Source: JBGQAS01 sp964498605 (GTDB lineage Bacteria; Chloroflexota; Anaerolineae; Anaerolineales; Anaerolineaceae). Taken from it: 64,000 bases of DNA. Location: positions 1 through 64,000 of the forward strand of contig CAZCHK010000003.1 in the NCBI GenBank assembly GCA_964498605.1. The letters run 5' to 3'. This document shows positions 41,897 to 50,849 of the stretch, in pieces. The notes beneath the pieces were generated by a model. That model made no database searches and was not told the origin of the DNA. It worked only from the letters and a program-made list of their open reading frames with translations. Each line of letters starts with the position of its first letter. Position 1 is the stretch's first letter. A program made the position numbers and the translations under genes.

Positions 41897-43510
41897 ATGG
41901 TCAAGAACATTGAGAGATGGCAGACAGCCCAGCAGCATACCCCAGAACTTATGGCTGCCGCCCGCGGCATCCTCAAGGAAATGCTTCTCGGCAAGGATTA
42001 CCGCACCGCCACCCGGCACTACCCCCTGCAGCGGGGCGGGTACTGCCCGAAACACGCAGTTGTGGCGGCCTATCACGCCATGGTGGAAACCGAAGAGATC
42101 GAAGAGGATCCCGCCTTGCTGGCACGCATTCGCATGAAACCTGGCCGGACGCTCTCTGGCGTGTCAACGGTGACTGTGCTGACCAAGCCCCATCCATGCC
42201 CGGGGAAATGCATCTTCTGCCCGACTTACGATGACATGCCGAAAAGCTACCTGCAAGATGAGCCTGGAGGAGCCCGCGCTTTCCAGAACCAGTTCGATCC
42301 TTTCACGCAGGTGCGTTCCAGGCTGGACTCCTATCTCGCGGTCGGTCATCCAATCGACAAGCTGGAGCTGCTCATCCTGGGAGGAACATGGAACGCCTAT
42401 CCCCATGATTACCGCGAGCACTTCGTCCAACGCTGCCTGGATGCGATGAACGGCTTTGATTCCTCCTGCCTTAATGAAGCCCAACAAGCAAACGGGACAG
42501 CCAGCAACCGCAACGTGGGCCTGGTGATCGAGACCCGGCCGGACCTGGTCACGCCCGAGGAGGTCATTCACCTGCGCCGCCTGGGCGTGACCAAAGTACA
42601 GATGGGTGCCCAGAGCCTGGATGACAATATCCTGGCGCTGAATCAAAGGGGGCACACCGCTGCTCAGACCCTGCGAGCGACTGCCATGCTGCGCGCCGCC
42701 GGTTTCAAGATCGTGCTGCACTGGATGCCCAACCTGCTTGGCGCGACGATCGCATTGGACCGGCAGGATTTTTACCGCCTCTGGCAGGGTTACTGCCCGG
42801 ATGAGCTTAAGATCTACCCCACCCAGCTTCTTGAACATACCAGCCTGTATGCTGAGTGGCAGCAGGGCAATTATCAGCCCTACACGATGGAAGAATTGAT
42901 CCAGTTCATCGCCGATCTCAAACCAGCTATCCCGCCCTATTGCCGCGTGAACCGCATCGTCCGCGATATTCCCTCCACGCACATCGTCGCCGGCAACAAG
43001 CGCACCAGCCTGCGCCAGGACATCATGGCTGAGATGGAACGTCGCGGTACAAAATGTGGCTGCATCCGCTGTCACGAAGTGCGCGCTCATCACATCACCG
43101 TGGAGAATCTCAGCCTGGAAGATTATACATATGCAGCCGCGCATGCTGAAGAGCATTTCCTCTCATACCGATCATTGAGCGGGATGATCGCGGGTTACCT
43201 GCGCCTGTCCCTCCCGACAGCCTCCCGGGAAAGTGACGAGCTGTCCGAAGCGATGCCCGAATTAAAAGGTGCGGCGCTGCTGCGCGAGGTGCATGTCTTT
43301 GGACAGGCGCTGCCTGTCGGGTCCGGACAGAAAGGCGCGGCACAGCACATCGGACTCGGAAAGAAATTGATCGATCGGGCCTGCCAGATCAGCCTCGAGC
43401 ATGGATTTGACGCCCTCGCGGTCATCTCCGCCATCGGCACCCGGGAGTATTACTCGCAGCGGGGTTTTACGCGTGGAAATTTATACCAGATCAAAGATCT
43501 CAAGGAGTAA
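41897..43510 (+). CDS. Elp3-like tRNA uridine(34) acetyltransferase, radical SAM/GNAT
   Basis: 537 residues. Radical SAM domain with the cluster Cys residues in CPGKCIFCPTYDD (C101, C105, C108), a GGTWNAYP stretch, and VIETRPDLVTPEEV; C-terminal GNAT domain with LLREVHVFGQALPVG, AQHIGLGKKLI and GTREYYSQRGF. Elp3 attaches carboxymethyl to wobble uridine of tRNA. It works alone in bacteria and archaea that lack the other Elongator subunits. The gene is not preceded by a Shine-Dalgarno sequence at the right distance; AGGAAACGC is close to it. Confidence 0.93.
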   Translation: MVKNIERWQTAQQHTPELMAAARGILKEMLLGKDYRTATRHYPLQRGGYCPKHAVVAAYHAMVETEEIEEDPALLARIRMKPGRTLSGVSTVTVLTKPHPCPGKCIFCPTYDDMPKSYLQDEPGGARAFQNQFDPFTQVRSRLDSYLAVGHPIDKLELLILGGTWNAYPHDYREHFVQRCLDAMNGFDSSCLNEAQQANGTASNRNVGLVIETRPDLVTPEEVIHLRRLGVTKVQMGAQSLDDNILALNQRGHTAAQTLRATAMLRAAGFKIVLHWMPNLLGATIALDRQDFYRLWQGYCPDELKIYPTQLLEHTSLYAEWQQGNYQPYTMEELIQFIADLKPAIPPYCRVNRIVRDIPSTHIVAGNKRTSLRQDIMAEMERRGTKCGCIRCHEVRAHHITVENLSLEDYTYAAAHAEEHFLSYRSLSGMIAGYLRLSLPTASRESDELSEAMPELKGAALLREVHVFGQALPVGSGQKGAAQHIGLGKKLIDRACQISLEHGFDALAVISAIGTREYYSQRGFTRGNLYQIKDLKE

Positions 43511-43513
43511 ACA

Positions 43514-44023
43514 ATGGAAGCATACGAGTGCATCATCACACGCCGCTCAGTTCGCCAGTACACCCATCAACCCATCGACCGCGAAACGATCGACAAATTG
43601 ATCACAGCCGCCCTGTACGCGCCTTCTGCCATGAACCTGCAGCCGTGGCATTTCATCATCATCGACGAACGTGAGACCCTGGATGCCGTGCAGAGCTTTC
43701 ATCACAGCGCCAAGATGCTGGCGAATTCTCCCGCCGCCATTCTGGTCTGCGGCAGGGTCGATCCCGAGCGCCTGGCGCATTACTGGTACATCGACTGCGC
43801 GGCAGCCACCGAGAATATCCTCCTGGCATCTCACGCGCTTGGTTTAAGCGCCTGCTGGCTGGGCATCACCCCGCGCGAGGATCGCATCGAGGGTATGCGC
43901 AAGCTGATCCCCCTGCCGGAGGACGTTCAGCCCTTCGCCCTGATCGCCCTGGGGTATGCCGCGGTGACGCCTCCCCAGCCTGAGCGCTGGGATAGCACGA
44001 AAATTCACCACAACCGCTGGTAA
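43514..44023 (+). CDS. Nitroreductase-family FMN oxidoreductase
   Basis: 169 residues, short single-domain form. ITRRSVRQYTHQPIDRETID at the start, then LYAPSAMNLQPWHFIIID and a C-terminal AAATENILLASHALGLSACWLG that lines the FMN pocket. A strong AAGGAG lies before the ATG and the gene begins 3 bp after elp3, so the two share a transcript. The electron acceptor is not known. Confidence 0.93.
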   Translation: MEAYECIITRRSVRQYTHQPIDRETIDKLITAALYAPSAMNLQPWHFIIIDERETLDAVQSFHHSAKMLANSPAAILVCGRVDPERLAHYWYIDCAAATENILLASHALGLSACWLGITPREDRIEGMRKLIPLPEDVQPFALIALGYAAVTPPQPERWDSTKIHHNRW

Positions 44024-44119
44024 TTCAGTCGATGCTGCAGGCGTGCGTCTGCATCCGCAGCAGCCGGTTGCCAGCTGGACAGGCTTTGACCTTTTCGAAT
44101 CTGGACACAGGAGAACAAG

Positions 44120-45592
44120 ATGCGCGATGTGCGAATTACCGTATTACTGTTCTTATCCCTCTGCACGGTGTCTGCCTGCAGGCTCCCCCTTGCGCATCAG
44201 CCCACCCAGGCGACCTACGCACCTGAAAGCATGCAATCCCCGTTTGACTCCTCATCGCCTGGTCAGACAGATGTCCCTGTCGCCCCGATTGACCTGATCA
44301 GCCCCTCGGATCTGGCATATCTGGGAGCTTTCCGTCTCCCCCAGGGCAGTGGCAGACCTCTCACCTTTGAATACGGAGGAGCAGCCATGACTTTTTCTCC
44401 ACAAGGCGATCCATCCGGTTCGGCGGACGGTTTTCCCGGATCACTCTTCATCATGGGTCATGACCGGCTGCCTTACGGCGAACTGCCCGATGGGAATCAG
44501 ATTGCCGAGGTCAGCATCCCCGCTCCGCTTGATGGCAGCCTCGCGTCTCTCAATACCGCGGTCTGGATTCAGCAGTTTTCAGATGTCCTCAAAGGTCACT
44601 TCACCACGTTGGAGGAGATTCCACGCGCAGGTCTACTTTACCTGCAGCATCCCCTCACAGGTCCGCTTCTGCACGTCGCGTTTGGGGCCCACTTTCAGGA
44701 GGACACCCTGCAGCTCGTCGCCTCGCATGGCTGGATCGATCCGAATCTCTCTGAACGTGATTACCAGGGCTCGTGGTTTATTGGAAACCAATCTTTTTAC
44801 AGTGTGAATGGATACCTTTTTGAAATCCCCGTTGACTTCGCGGATGCCTATTTGGGCGGAAAAGTGATCGCCACCGGGCGTTATCGGGATGGCGGCTGGT
44901 CAGGCATGGGTCCGGAACTGTTTGCTTACCTGCCCTGGGACGATCACGGCAGCCCACTGGCCGACCAGCTGCATTTAGAGGAAGCTGTCCTGCTGCAGTA
45001 CGCCGATTCGATGAGCAGCGAGGATTTCTCGCGCGCCCTGAACGGTTATTCTCATGCTGACGAGTGGGAAGGCGGAGCCTGGCTGAGTACCAAAGATGGC
45101 CGCGCTGCGGTCATCTTTGCCGGCACGAAGGCAATTGGTGAGCGCACCTGGTATGGCTGGCAGAACCCGGACGATCCATCCAAACCCTGTGTCGAAACTG
45201 AACTGATTGGACAATTCATCCTGTGCCGCACAGCGAATGGAGAGCCATGCCCGCAGAGCGACCTGCAGGGATGCCTCAGTCACAACGATTACCGCGGCTG
45301 GTGGAGCGACGCCTTCACCTCCCAGATCATCTTCTTCGATCCAGCTGGTCTTGCAAAGGTCGCCAATGGGCAGATGCAGCCCTGGGAGAATCAACCCTAC
45401 GCCGTACTGGATATTAATAACCGGCTGCTGCACAATCCCGACAGCGTGGAACAGGACATGCTCGGGTCGGGAGCGCAGCGCCGCAACCGGATCGGCGAAG
45501 TGGCTTATGATCGGGAGAATGGTTTGATTTACATTCTGGAATTATTTGCCGACGGCGCTCAGCCCGTCGTGCACGTGTGGAAGATCCATTGA
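44120..45592 (+). CDS. Large secreted lipoprotein of unknown function
   Basis: 490 residues. Signal peptide with Cys after TVSA (VSAC) near 20. The mature protein has no family motif I can name with certainty. It begins SPSDLAYLGAFRLPQG, then GGAAMTFSPQGDPS, LFIMGHDR, and later YSHADEWEGGAWL and a Cys-containing loop, suggesting a secreted beta-rich (propeller-like) fold. GGAGAACAAG lies before the ATG. Encoded close downstream of the nitroreductase gene. Confidence 0.8.
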   Translation: MRDVRITVLLFLSLCTVSACRLPLAHQPTQATYAPESMQSPFDSSSPGQTDVPVAPIDLISPSDLAYLGAFRLPQGSGRPLTFEYGGAAMTFSPQGDPSGSADGFPGSLFIMGHDRLPYGELPDGNQIAEVSIPAPLDGSLASLNTAVWIQQFSDVLKGHFTTLEEIPRAGLLYLQHPLTGPLLHVAFGAHFQEDTLQLVASHGWIDPNLSERDYQGSWFIGNQSFYSVNGYLFEIPVDFADAYLGGKVIATGRYRDGGWSGMGPELFAYLPWDDHGSPLADQLHLEEAVLLQYADSMSSEDFSRALNGYSHADEWEGGAWLSTKDGRAAVIFAGTKAIGERTWYGWQNPDDPSKPCVETELIGQFILCRTANGEPCPQSDLQGCLSHNDYRGWWSDAFTSQIIFFDPAGLAKVANGQMQPWENQPYAVLDINNRLLHNPDSVEQDMLGSGAQRRNRIGEVAYDRENGLIYILELFADGAQPVVHVWKIH

Positions 45593-45652
45593 ACCACTGC
45601 AAAGTAATTTGTCAGTGCGAAGCAACCGGTATTCGCCTGACCCGGTCGACAG

Positions 45653-46822
45653 CTACATATACTCTTTGAGCTGTCTGGCCCTACGCGGGTGCCGCAGGCG
45701 CCGCAGGGCTTTGCCCTCGATCTGCCGGATTCGCTCGCGGGTCAGGCCAAATTTTGCCCCGACGTCCTCCAGCGTGTAGGGATGGCCATCCTCCAGTCCA
45801 AAGCGCAGACGCAGGATGCGCGCTTCACGCGGCGGCAGGGACTCCAGCACTTCTTCAACCTTTTCTTTCAGTATCTTCGTGTATGTGGCCTGGGCGGGCG
45901 TTGGCGTGATCAGGTCCTCCACGAACATGCCCAGTTCGGACTCCTCATCGTCATCGTTGACCGGGCTTTCCAGCGACAGCGGTAGCCAGGAAACACGCAG
46001 CATCCAGTCGACCTTGTCCGGTGTGGTGCCGATCTTTTCAGCGAGTTCTTCCATGGTGGGCACGCGTCCTAGCGCCTGCTCCATCTCGTGCGTGGTTTTG
46101 TACAGCTGACGGATGCGGTCCACCATGTGCACGGGTACCCGGATGGTGCGCCCCTGGTCCGCGATCGAGCGGGTGATGGTCTGCCGGATCCACCACGTGG
46201 CGTAGGTCGAAAAACGGAATCCGCGCTGGTATTCAAATTTTTCAACCGCTTTCATCAATCCCAGGTTGCCTTCCTGGATCAAGTCCAGGAACGGCACACC
46301 GCGCATGGTGTAACGCTTGGCTACCGCGACCACCAGGCGGGTGTTGGCCTTGATGAGGTGATCGCGAGCCTGCCGCCCGTCCTCGATAAATGTGTCCAGT
46401 TCCTCCAGACGCCTTTTAGAAATGCGCTTGCAGGATTCCTTTTCTTTGCGAGCCGCCCGGCCGCTTTCAATCCGCTGGGAAAGATCGATCTCCTCCGCAT
46501 GCGATAGCAGGGGCACGCGCGACATCTCCTTCAGATACAGGCTGACGTTGTCTTCGCTGGCGACAGGTTCGATGGTAACGGTTGGGTCCAGATCGCTGCC
46601 GGGACCCTCTTCCTCCGGCTCTTCGCTGATCGCGTCCTGGTCCACGATATCCACGCCCCGCCTGCGCAGCGCCACCAGGATCGCTTCCAGATGGTCTGCA
46701 TCCTGACGCACATCCGGATAGACCTCCATCAGGTCATCCGCGGTCAGGTATCCCTGTATGTCAGCTTTTTCCAGCAGCATGGAGAAGCAGTCGGCATCCA
46801 GTTTGCCGCGTCCAGGTGTCAT
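45653..46822 (-). CDS. rpoD: RNA polymerase sigma-70 factor (RpoD/SigA-like)
   Basis: 389 residues with all regions: a short 1.1-like N-terminus, 1.2 (NVSLYLKEMSRVPLLSHAEE), 2 (NTRLVVAVAKRYTMRGVPF, FLDLIQEGNLGLMKAVEKFE, WWIRQTITRSIADQGRTIR), 3 and 4 (TRERIRQIEGKALRRLRHP). A group 1/2 sigma factor; the region 2.4 and 4.2 residues fit recognition of TATAAT and TTGACA. GGAGAAGAT lies before the ATG. It follows the DUF177 gene, with 25 bp between them, in one transcript. Confidence 0.94.
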   Translation of the reverse strand: MTPGRGKLDADCFSMLLEKADIQGYLTADDLMEVYPDVRQDADHLEAILVALRRRGVDIVDQDAISEEPEEEGPGSDLDPTVTIEPVASEDNVSLYLKEMSRVPLLSHAEEIDLSQRIESGRAARKEKESCKRISKRRLEELDTFIEDGRQARDHLIKANTRLVVAVAKRYTMRGVPFLDLIQEGNLGLMKAVEKFEYQRGFRFSTYATWWIRQTITRSIADQGRTIRVPVHMVDRIRQLYKTTHEMEQALGRVPTMEELAEKIGTTPDKVDWMLRVSWLPLSLESPVNDDDEESELGMFVEDLITPTPAQATYTKILKEKVEEVLESLPPREARILRLRFGLEDGHPYTLEDVGAKFGLTRERIRQIEGKALRRLRHPRRARQLKEYM

Positions 46823-46847
46823 ATCTTCTCCTGTGCCAGCTGGAACA

Positions 46848-47324
46848 TTACCCTAGCTCCTGTTGAATGTGAACGCAGGATTTCAGGTTTAAATTTTCTC
46901 CACAGATTCCGCACAGTCCTTTGCAATCCTCCCTGCAAATCGGGCTGATGGGCAGCTCAAGCAGCAGGTACTCGCGCAGGATCGGCGCAAAATCGATGTT
47001 GCCGTCTTCAGAAATGACGAAGTCCGCTTCCACGGTCGGGTGCGGATCGATGGAGTAAAGCTCCTCAAAATGCGTTTTAAGTGTCTGTTGCATTTCTTCC
47101 AGGCAGCGTGAGCATGTCACGGGGTAGCATGCAGTGAAGTCGCACTCTGCCAGGATACCCTGCGGGGTGCGGCTCAAACGGGTAATCCCATTCAGCTGGG
47201 TGACATAAAAATCCTGACAGGTGAATCCTTCAGGCAGGTCAAAATGAATTTCGCGGAAAGTGCCTGCGGGTTGGTGAATCAGAAAACCAACATTGATTCG
47301 CAGGGGGTAGCGGGACTTTGTCAA
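46848..47324 (-). CDS. DUF177 (YceD-like) protein
   Basis: About 158 residues. YceD-family protein, linked in other bacteria to ribosome or 23S rRNA maturation. The family pattern is PVTCSRCLEEM in the middle and CREDCKGLCGICGENLN near the C-terminus, with a zinc-binding look. In many bacteria the gene is followed by rpmF; here it is followed by a sigma factor gene. The start at TTG 47324 is inferred; a longer frame from 47393 begins in the -35 box of the promoter, which makes it wrong. Confidence 0.8.
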   Translation of the reverse strand: MTKSRYPLRINVGFLIHQPAGTFREIHFDLPEGFTCQDFYVTQLNGITRLSRTPQGILAECDFTACYPVTCSRCLEEMQQTLKTHFEELYSIDPHPTVEADFVISEDGNIDFAPILREYLLLELPISPICREDCKGLCGICGENLNLKSCVHIQQELG

Positions 47325-47364
47325 AGCGTTGGTCTCTTTATATAGAATATAATTACGAACTAGG

Positions 47365-47393
47365 ATTATAGCATGCGTGATAGGGCATGTCAA
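47365..47393 (-). promoter_or_regulatory. Consensus sigma-70 promoter for DUF177-sigma operon
   Basis: TTGACA (47393-47388) and TATAAT (47370-47365) are separated by exactly 17 nt: a perfect consensus promoter. Transcription would begin near 47358 with a leader of about 35 nt before the TTG start. Confidence 0.8.
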
Positions 47394-47427
47394 TTTATTA
47401 TCATATTAATCATAAATATTAACACTC

Positions 47428-48030
47428 ATGAGACAGCTGCTTCTTTCCACGACCAACCCCGGAAAATTGAAAGAGCTCAAGGCTCTGCTTGCGAGGTCAG
47501 GCTGGGAGCTTTTGACACCCGCAGATATCGACCTGCGCCTGGCAGTTGAGGAAACGGGCTGCTCGTATCATGAAAATGCCGCGCTCAAAGCACGGGCTTT
47601 CTGCCGCGCGTCAGAACTACCCGCACTGGCGGATGACACGGGTTTGGAAGTGATCGCGCTGGATGGCGCTCCCGGGCTTCATTCAGCACGTTTTGTCCAG
47701 GGCGAAAACGCGTCGGACGCGGCGCGGCGTGCCAGGCTTCTGCTCCAGCTTTCTACGCACACCCGCCCGTGGCTGGCTCAATTCCGCTGCAGCGTGGTGC
47801 TGGCCTACCCGGATGGCACAATACTTACCGCCGAAGGCACCTGCCACGGTGAGATTGTTCCTGAAGAACGCGGAGAACACGGTTTCGGGTACGACCCCAT
47901 CTTTCTTTTCCCGGCAGAGGGCAAAACCATGGCTGAGTTATCGATGGCGCGCAAGAACCGCATCAGCCACCGCGCCATGGCGATCAGCAACCTGCTAAAA
48001 ATGATCCCCGGGCTTCACGCGGCCAGCTGA
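47428..48030 (+). CDS. rdgB: Non-canonical purine NTP pyrophosphatase RdgB/HAM1
   Basis: 200 residues. Removes dITP, ITP and XTP from the nucleotide pool by cleaving them to monophosphate. STTNPGKLKELKALL at the start, ADDTGLEV with the catalytic Asp, FGYDPIF, and the terminal SHRAMAISNLL match the Ham1 family. The spacer to the divergent DUF177 gene holds AT-rich candidate promoters; none is clear for this gene. Confidence 0.95.
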   Translation: MRQLLLSTTNPGKLKELKALLARSGWELLTPADIDLRLAVEETGCSYHENAALKARAFCRASELPALADDTGLEVIALDGAPGLHSARFVQGENASDAARRARLLLQLSTHTRPWLAQFRCSVVLAYPDGTILTAEGTCHGEIVPEERGEHGFGYDPIFLFPAEGKTMAELSMARKNRISHRAMAISNLLKMIPGLHAAS

Positions 48031-48076
48031 TAATCTGGGATTGCACGAACAGTGAATCCATCGCGGACGTTTCGTG

Positions 48077-48847
48077 TTAAGCGTTGCCCATTTCCTTTAA
48101 TGATCTCATAAATTGGGTCGTATTCAGCCTGCGTTCCAGTAAATAGGTCAGGTAGGTTTGCAGCAGCGCTTCCATGTCGCCAGCCACGCTTTGCGGCAGC
48201 TGCAGCGCTTTGATTTCCGCGTAGCTGCTGCGCTGAAAATGTCGCATGTACTTCAAGGTGTTCATGTTCACGCGCGTCATGTCCCCGCCGCTCAGTGCAC
48301 ACGCCGGGCAGACAACGCCGCCCTGCTCTTGAGAAAAGTACTGGTCTTCGGGCCTGATGTCTTCCCCGTTCCGGACACACTTAAAAAGCTGCGGTCGGTA
48401 TCCCAGCAGGTCCAGCATGTGGATTTCGAAATAGCGCAGCACAACATCAGGATGATGCCCCTCCTCCAGCCTGATCAGGGAATCGGTCAGCAGCCTGAAC
48501 ACCCCGGCGTTGACCTCATCTTCGAATGTGAAGCGGTCCGCCAGTTCGAGCAAATAGATCCCGGCAGCCGTCAGGACGAGGTCCTGGCGGATGCGACTGA
48601 AAACCTGGCGGGTTTCTGCCTGGGTGACGATCCACAGATCTTTGCCCCGGGCCAGCTGCAGATTCACATGGGTGAGCGGTTCCAGGTGCCCCGCTTTGCG
48701 CGAGTTCAGTTTGCGCGCTCCTTTGGCGATGGCCCTGAGCTTTCCCATCTCCTGCGTGCAAAGCACCAGGAGCCGGTCCGCTTCACTCCAGTCAGAGTGG
48801 CGCAGCACGATGGCATCCGTGCGCAGCGACCTCTCACGATTTGGCAT
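48077..48847 (-). CDS. recO: DNA repair protein RecO
   Basis: 256 residues. Loads RecA in gap repair with RecF/RecR. N-terminal OB fold with RTDAIVLRHSDWSEADRLL, a middle helical part, and a C-terminal zinc motif: CVRNGED and CPAC at about 170-195. ATG 48847 is preferred; an in-frame GTG four codons upstream is possible. It overlaps cdd by 14 bp, so the two are translationally coupled. Confidence 0.92.
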   Translation of the reverse strand: MPNRERSLRTDAIVLRHSDWSEADRLLVLCTQEMGKLRAIAKGARKLNSRKAGHLEPLTHVNLQLARGKDLWIVTQAETRQVFSRIRQDLVLTAAGIYLLELADRFTFEDEVNAGVFRLLTDSLIRLEEGHHPDVVLRYFEIHMLDLLGYRPQLFKCVRNGEDIRPEDQYFSQEQGGVVCPACALSGGDMTRVNMNTLKYMRHFQRSSYAEIKALQLPQSVAGDMEALLQTYLTYLLERRLNTTQFMRSLKEMGNA

Positions 48848-49250
48848 CAGGTAGATCACCCGGCTGGAAAGCTCCCGGCAGCAATCCTTTTACATCCGTT
48901 TCCTGGGTAATGACACTCCGCGCATCGGCGATGATGACCTGAATATCCAGTCCAAACTCTGCTAACACCTGGCGGCACGAACCGCAGGGTGTCCCGCCAT
49001 TTTCGGTCACCACGGCGATGGCAAGAAATTCCCGTTCACCCTCAGAAATTGCCTTGACGACCGCGCTTCGCTCGGCGCAGATTGTTTCCCCATAAGCGGC
49101 ATTCTCCACATTCACCCCGGAATATGTGCGCCCGCTGGTTGCCAGCAGGGCCGCTCCCACCGGGTATTTCGAGTACGGAGCGTATGCCCAGCGCCGTGCG
49201 CAGGACGCCTCTTCGATGAGTTGCTTTTTAATCTCTTCGCTGATCTTCAT
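48834..49250 (-). CDS. cdd: Cytidine deaminase
   Basis: 138 residues. Tetrameric zinc enzyme that converts cytidine to uridine. The motif CAERSAVVKAI (zinc Cys, catalytic Glu) and PCGSCRQVLAEF (two zinc Cys) are present, together with the substrate-binding GVNVENAAYGETIC. AAGGATGG lies upstream. It overlaps glmU (ATGA) and recO, so all three are one operon. Confidence 0.95.
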   Translation of the reverse strand: MKISEEIKKQLIEEASCARRWAYAPYSKYPVGAALLATSGRTYSGVNVENAAYGETICAERSAVVKAISEGEREFLAIAVVTENGGTPCGSCRQVLAEFGLDIQVIIADARSVITQETDVKGLLPGAFQPGDLPDAKS

Positions 49251-50605
49251 GCCTGGCCATCCTTCTGCTCTCGTCTAATCTGATGCGCCGGAACCCCCAC
49301 AACGGTCGTATCTGCCGGGACATCCTCTTTGACCACGGCTCCCGCTCCGGTCTTGGCGCCTTTTCCTATCCTGATGGGCGCTACCAGCATCGTGTCACTT
49401 CCAATGAACACGTCATCTTCGATGATCGTCTTGTTCTTTTTTGCCCCATCATAATTGCATGTGATCGTCCCCGCTCCGATGTTGACATTCTCACCGATCT
49501 GGGCATCTCCAATGTACGAAAAATGTCCCATTTTGCTGTTCGCGCCCAAGGTGGATTCTTTCACCTCCCCAAAATTGCCCATGTGAACCCCCCTGCACAG
49601 TCGCGCGCCTTTGCGCAGATGGGCGAATGGACCCATGCTGACATTGTCCTCCAGTACCGCCTGTTCAAGAACGGCAAATTGGATCCTGCAGCCGTTTCCA
49701 ATCACGCAGTCCTCGATCAGCGCGTTTGGACCGATCTCGCAGTCCTCGCCAATTTGAGATCTGCCACGCAGGTAGCAGCCCGGATGGATGACCGAATCCT
49801 GACCGATGGTCACATCCGCGTCAATGAAAGTCTCCTGCTGTCTGACGATCTTCACTCCATCCAGCATCCACCGCAGGTTGATGCGCTGATAGATCACATT
49901 TTCAGCCTCAGCCAGGTGCGCGCGTGTGTTGATCCCGATGGCTTCAGTGATGTCTTCCGTTTGAATGGATTTGATCTGCTGTTGTTCCCGAACAGCGATC
50001 GCGATCAGGTCTGTCAGGTAGTACTCACCCTTGGGAGACAGCCCCACCTGCTGCAGCGCCTGCCACAGCCATGGAGCGCGAAAACAATACACGCCGGCGT
50101 TGAGTTCTTTGATTTTTAGCTGTTCGGCAGTGGCACTGGCTTCTTCGACAATCGCCTGGATCTCCCCGCCCGTACCGCGGATGATCCGCCCGAAACCGCG
50201 CGGGTCGTCCGCGAGCACGGTGAGCATGCTCAACACACCGGTGTTGGCCAGCTGCGTTTCGATCAACTTAAGGATCGTTTCTTCTTTCAGAAGAGGCATG
50301 TCCGCGTAAGTGACCAGGATCAGCCCGTCATCTCCGCCTGCCTGCTCCTGAGCCTGCTGCACGGCGTGCGCCGTGCCAAGTTGCGGCTCCTGCTCGGCAA
50401 TGTGTGCTCTTTCGCCGATGTATTCCCTGACCTCCTCTGCCGCGTGGCCAACCACGACGATCGGCTTTAACGAGGTGGCCGATGACGCCATGGCCAGCGC
50501 GTAATCCAGCATGGGTCTTCCAGCCAGGGCATGCAGCACTTTGGGTTTTTTTGATTTCATGCGGGTTCCCTGCCCGGCTGCCAGTATGATCGCTCTAGTT
50601 TTCAT
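49247..50605 (-). CDS. glmU: Bifunctional GlmU: GlcN-1-P acetyltransferase/GlcNAc-1-P uridyltransferase
   Basis: 452 residues from ATG 50605. N-terminal uridyltransferase with LAAGQGTRMKSKKPKVL and VTYADMPLL; C-terminal left-handed beta-helix with hexapeptide repeats ending in KTGAGAVVKEDVPADTTVVG and HQIRREQ. Makes UDP-GlcNAc for peptidoglycan. The TAA/TGA end overlaps the cdd start. A tRNA-Gln gene with its own terminator is just upstream. Confidence 0.95.
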   Translation of the reverse strand: MKTRAIILAAGQGTRMKSKKPKVLHALAGRPMLDYALAMASSATSLKPIVVVGHAAEEVREYIGERAHIAEQEPQLGTAHAVQQAQEQAGGDDGLILVTYADMPLLKEETILKLIETQLANTGVLSMLTVLADDPRGFGRIIRGTGGEIQAIVEEASATAEQLKIKELNAGVYCFRAPWLWQALQQVGLSPKGEYYLTDLIAIAVREQQQIKSIQTEDITEAIGINTRAHLAEAENVIYQRINLRWMLDGVKIVRQQETFIDADVTIGQDSVIHPGCYLRGRSQIGEDCEIGPNALIEDCVIGNGCRIQFAVLEQAVLEDNVSMGPFAHLRKGARLCRGVHMGNFGEVKESTLGANSKMGHFSYIGDAQIGENVNIGAGTITCNYDGAKKNKTIIEDDVFIGSDTMLVAPIRIGKGAKTGAGAVVKEDVPADTTVVGVPAHQIRREQKDGQA

Positions 50606-50683
50606 AGTCGCTCTTTCCATGCCAGCGTTGATACAAAACGAGCCTTATGCCTCCAACCGGTGCAAAAGCTCGCTTATTGAAAA

Positions 50684-50704
50684 ATCAATGATGCGTTCAT
50701 TGAT
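50684..50704 (-). terminator. Terminator of the tRNA-Gln transcript
   Basis: On the minus strand ATCAATGA pairs perfectly with TCATTGAT around ACGCA and is followed by TTTTTC, starting 13 nt after the tRNA 3' end. It separates the tRNA from glmU. Confidence 0.75.
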
Positions 50705-50716
50705 CTGATATTCAGG

Positions 50717-50787
50717 CTGGGGCGCTCGGACTCGAACCAAGATCCACAGATCCAAAGTCTGGTGTGCTGCCATTGCACTACGCCCCA
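50717..50787 (-). tRNA. tRNA-Gln (anticodon TTG)
   Basis: 71 nt. Acceptor stem TGGGGCG / CGCCCCA, D-arm with AGTGCAATGGCAGC, anticodon stem CCAGA / TCTGT-type with loop CTTTGGA (anticodon TTG), and T-arm GGTTCGAGTCC. The CCA end is not encoded. All four arms are present. Confidence 0.97.
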
Positions 50788-50849
50788 ACGGCTTGAGGAT
50801 GTTTCAAGGCAACAATTTTAACACACAATTCCATGCCTGAAAACCAGAC

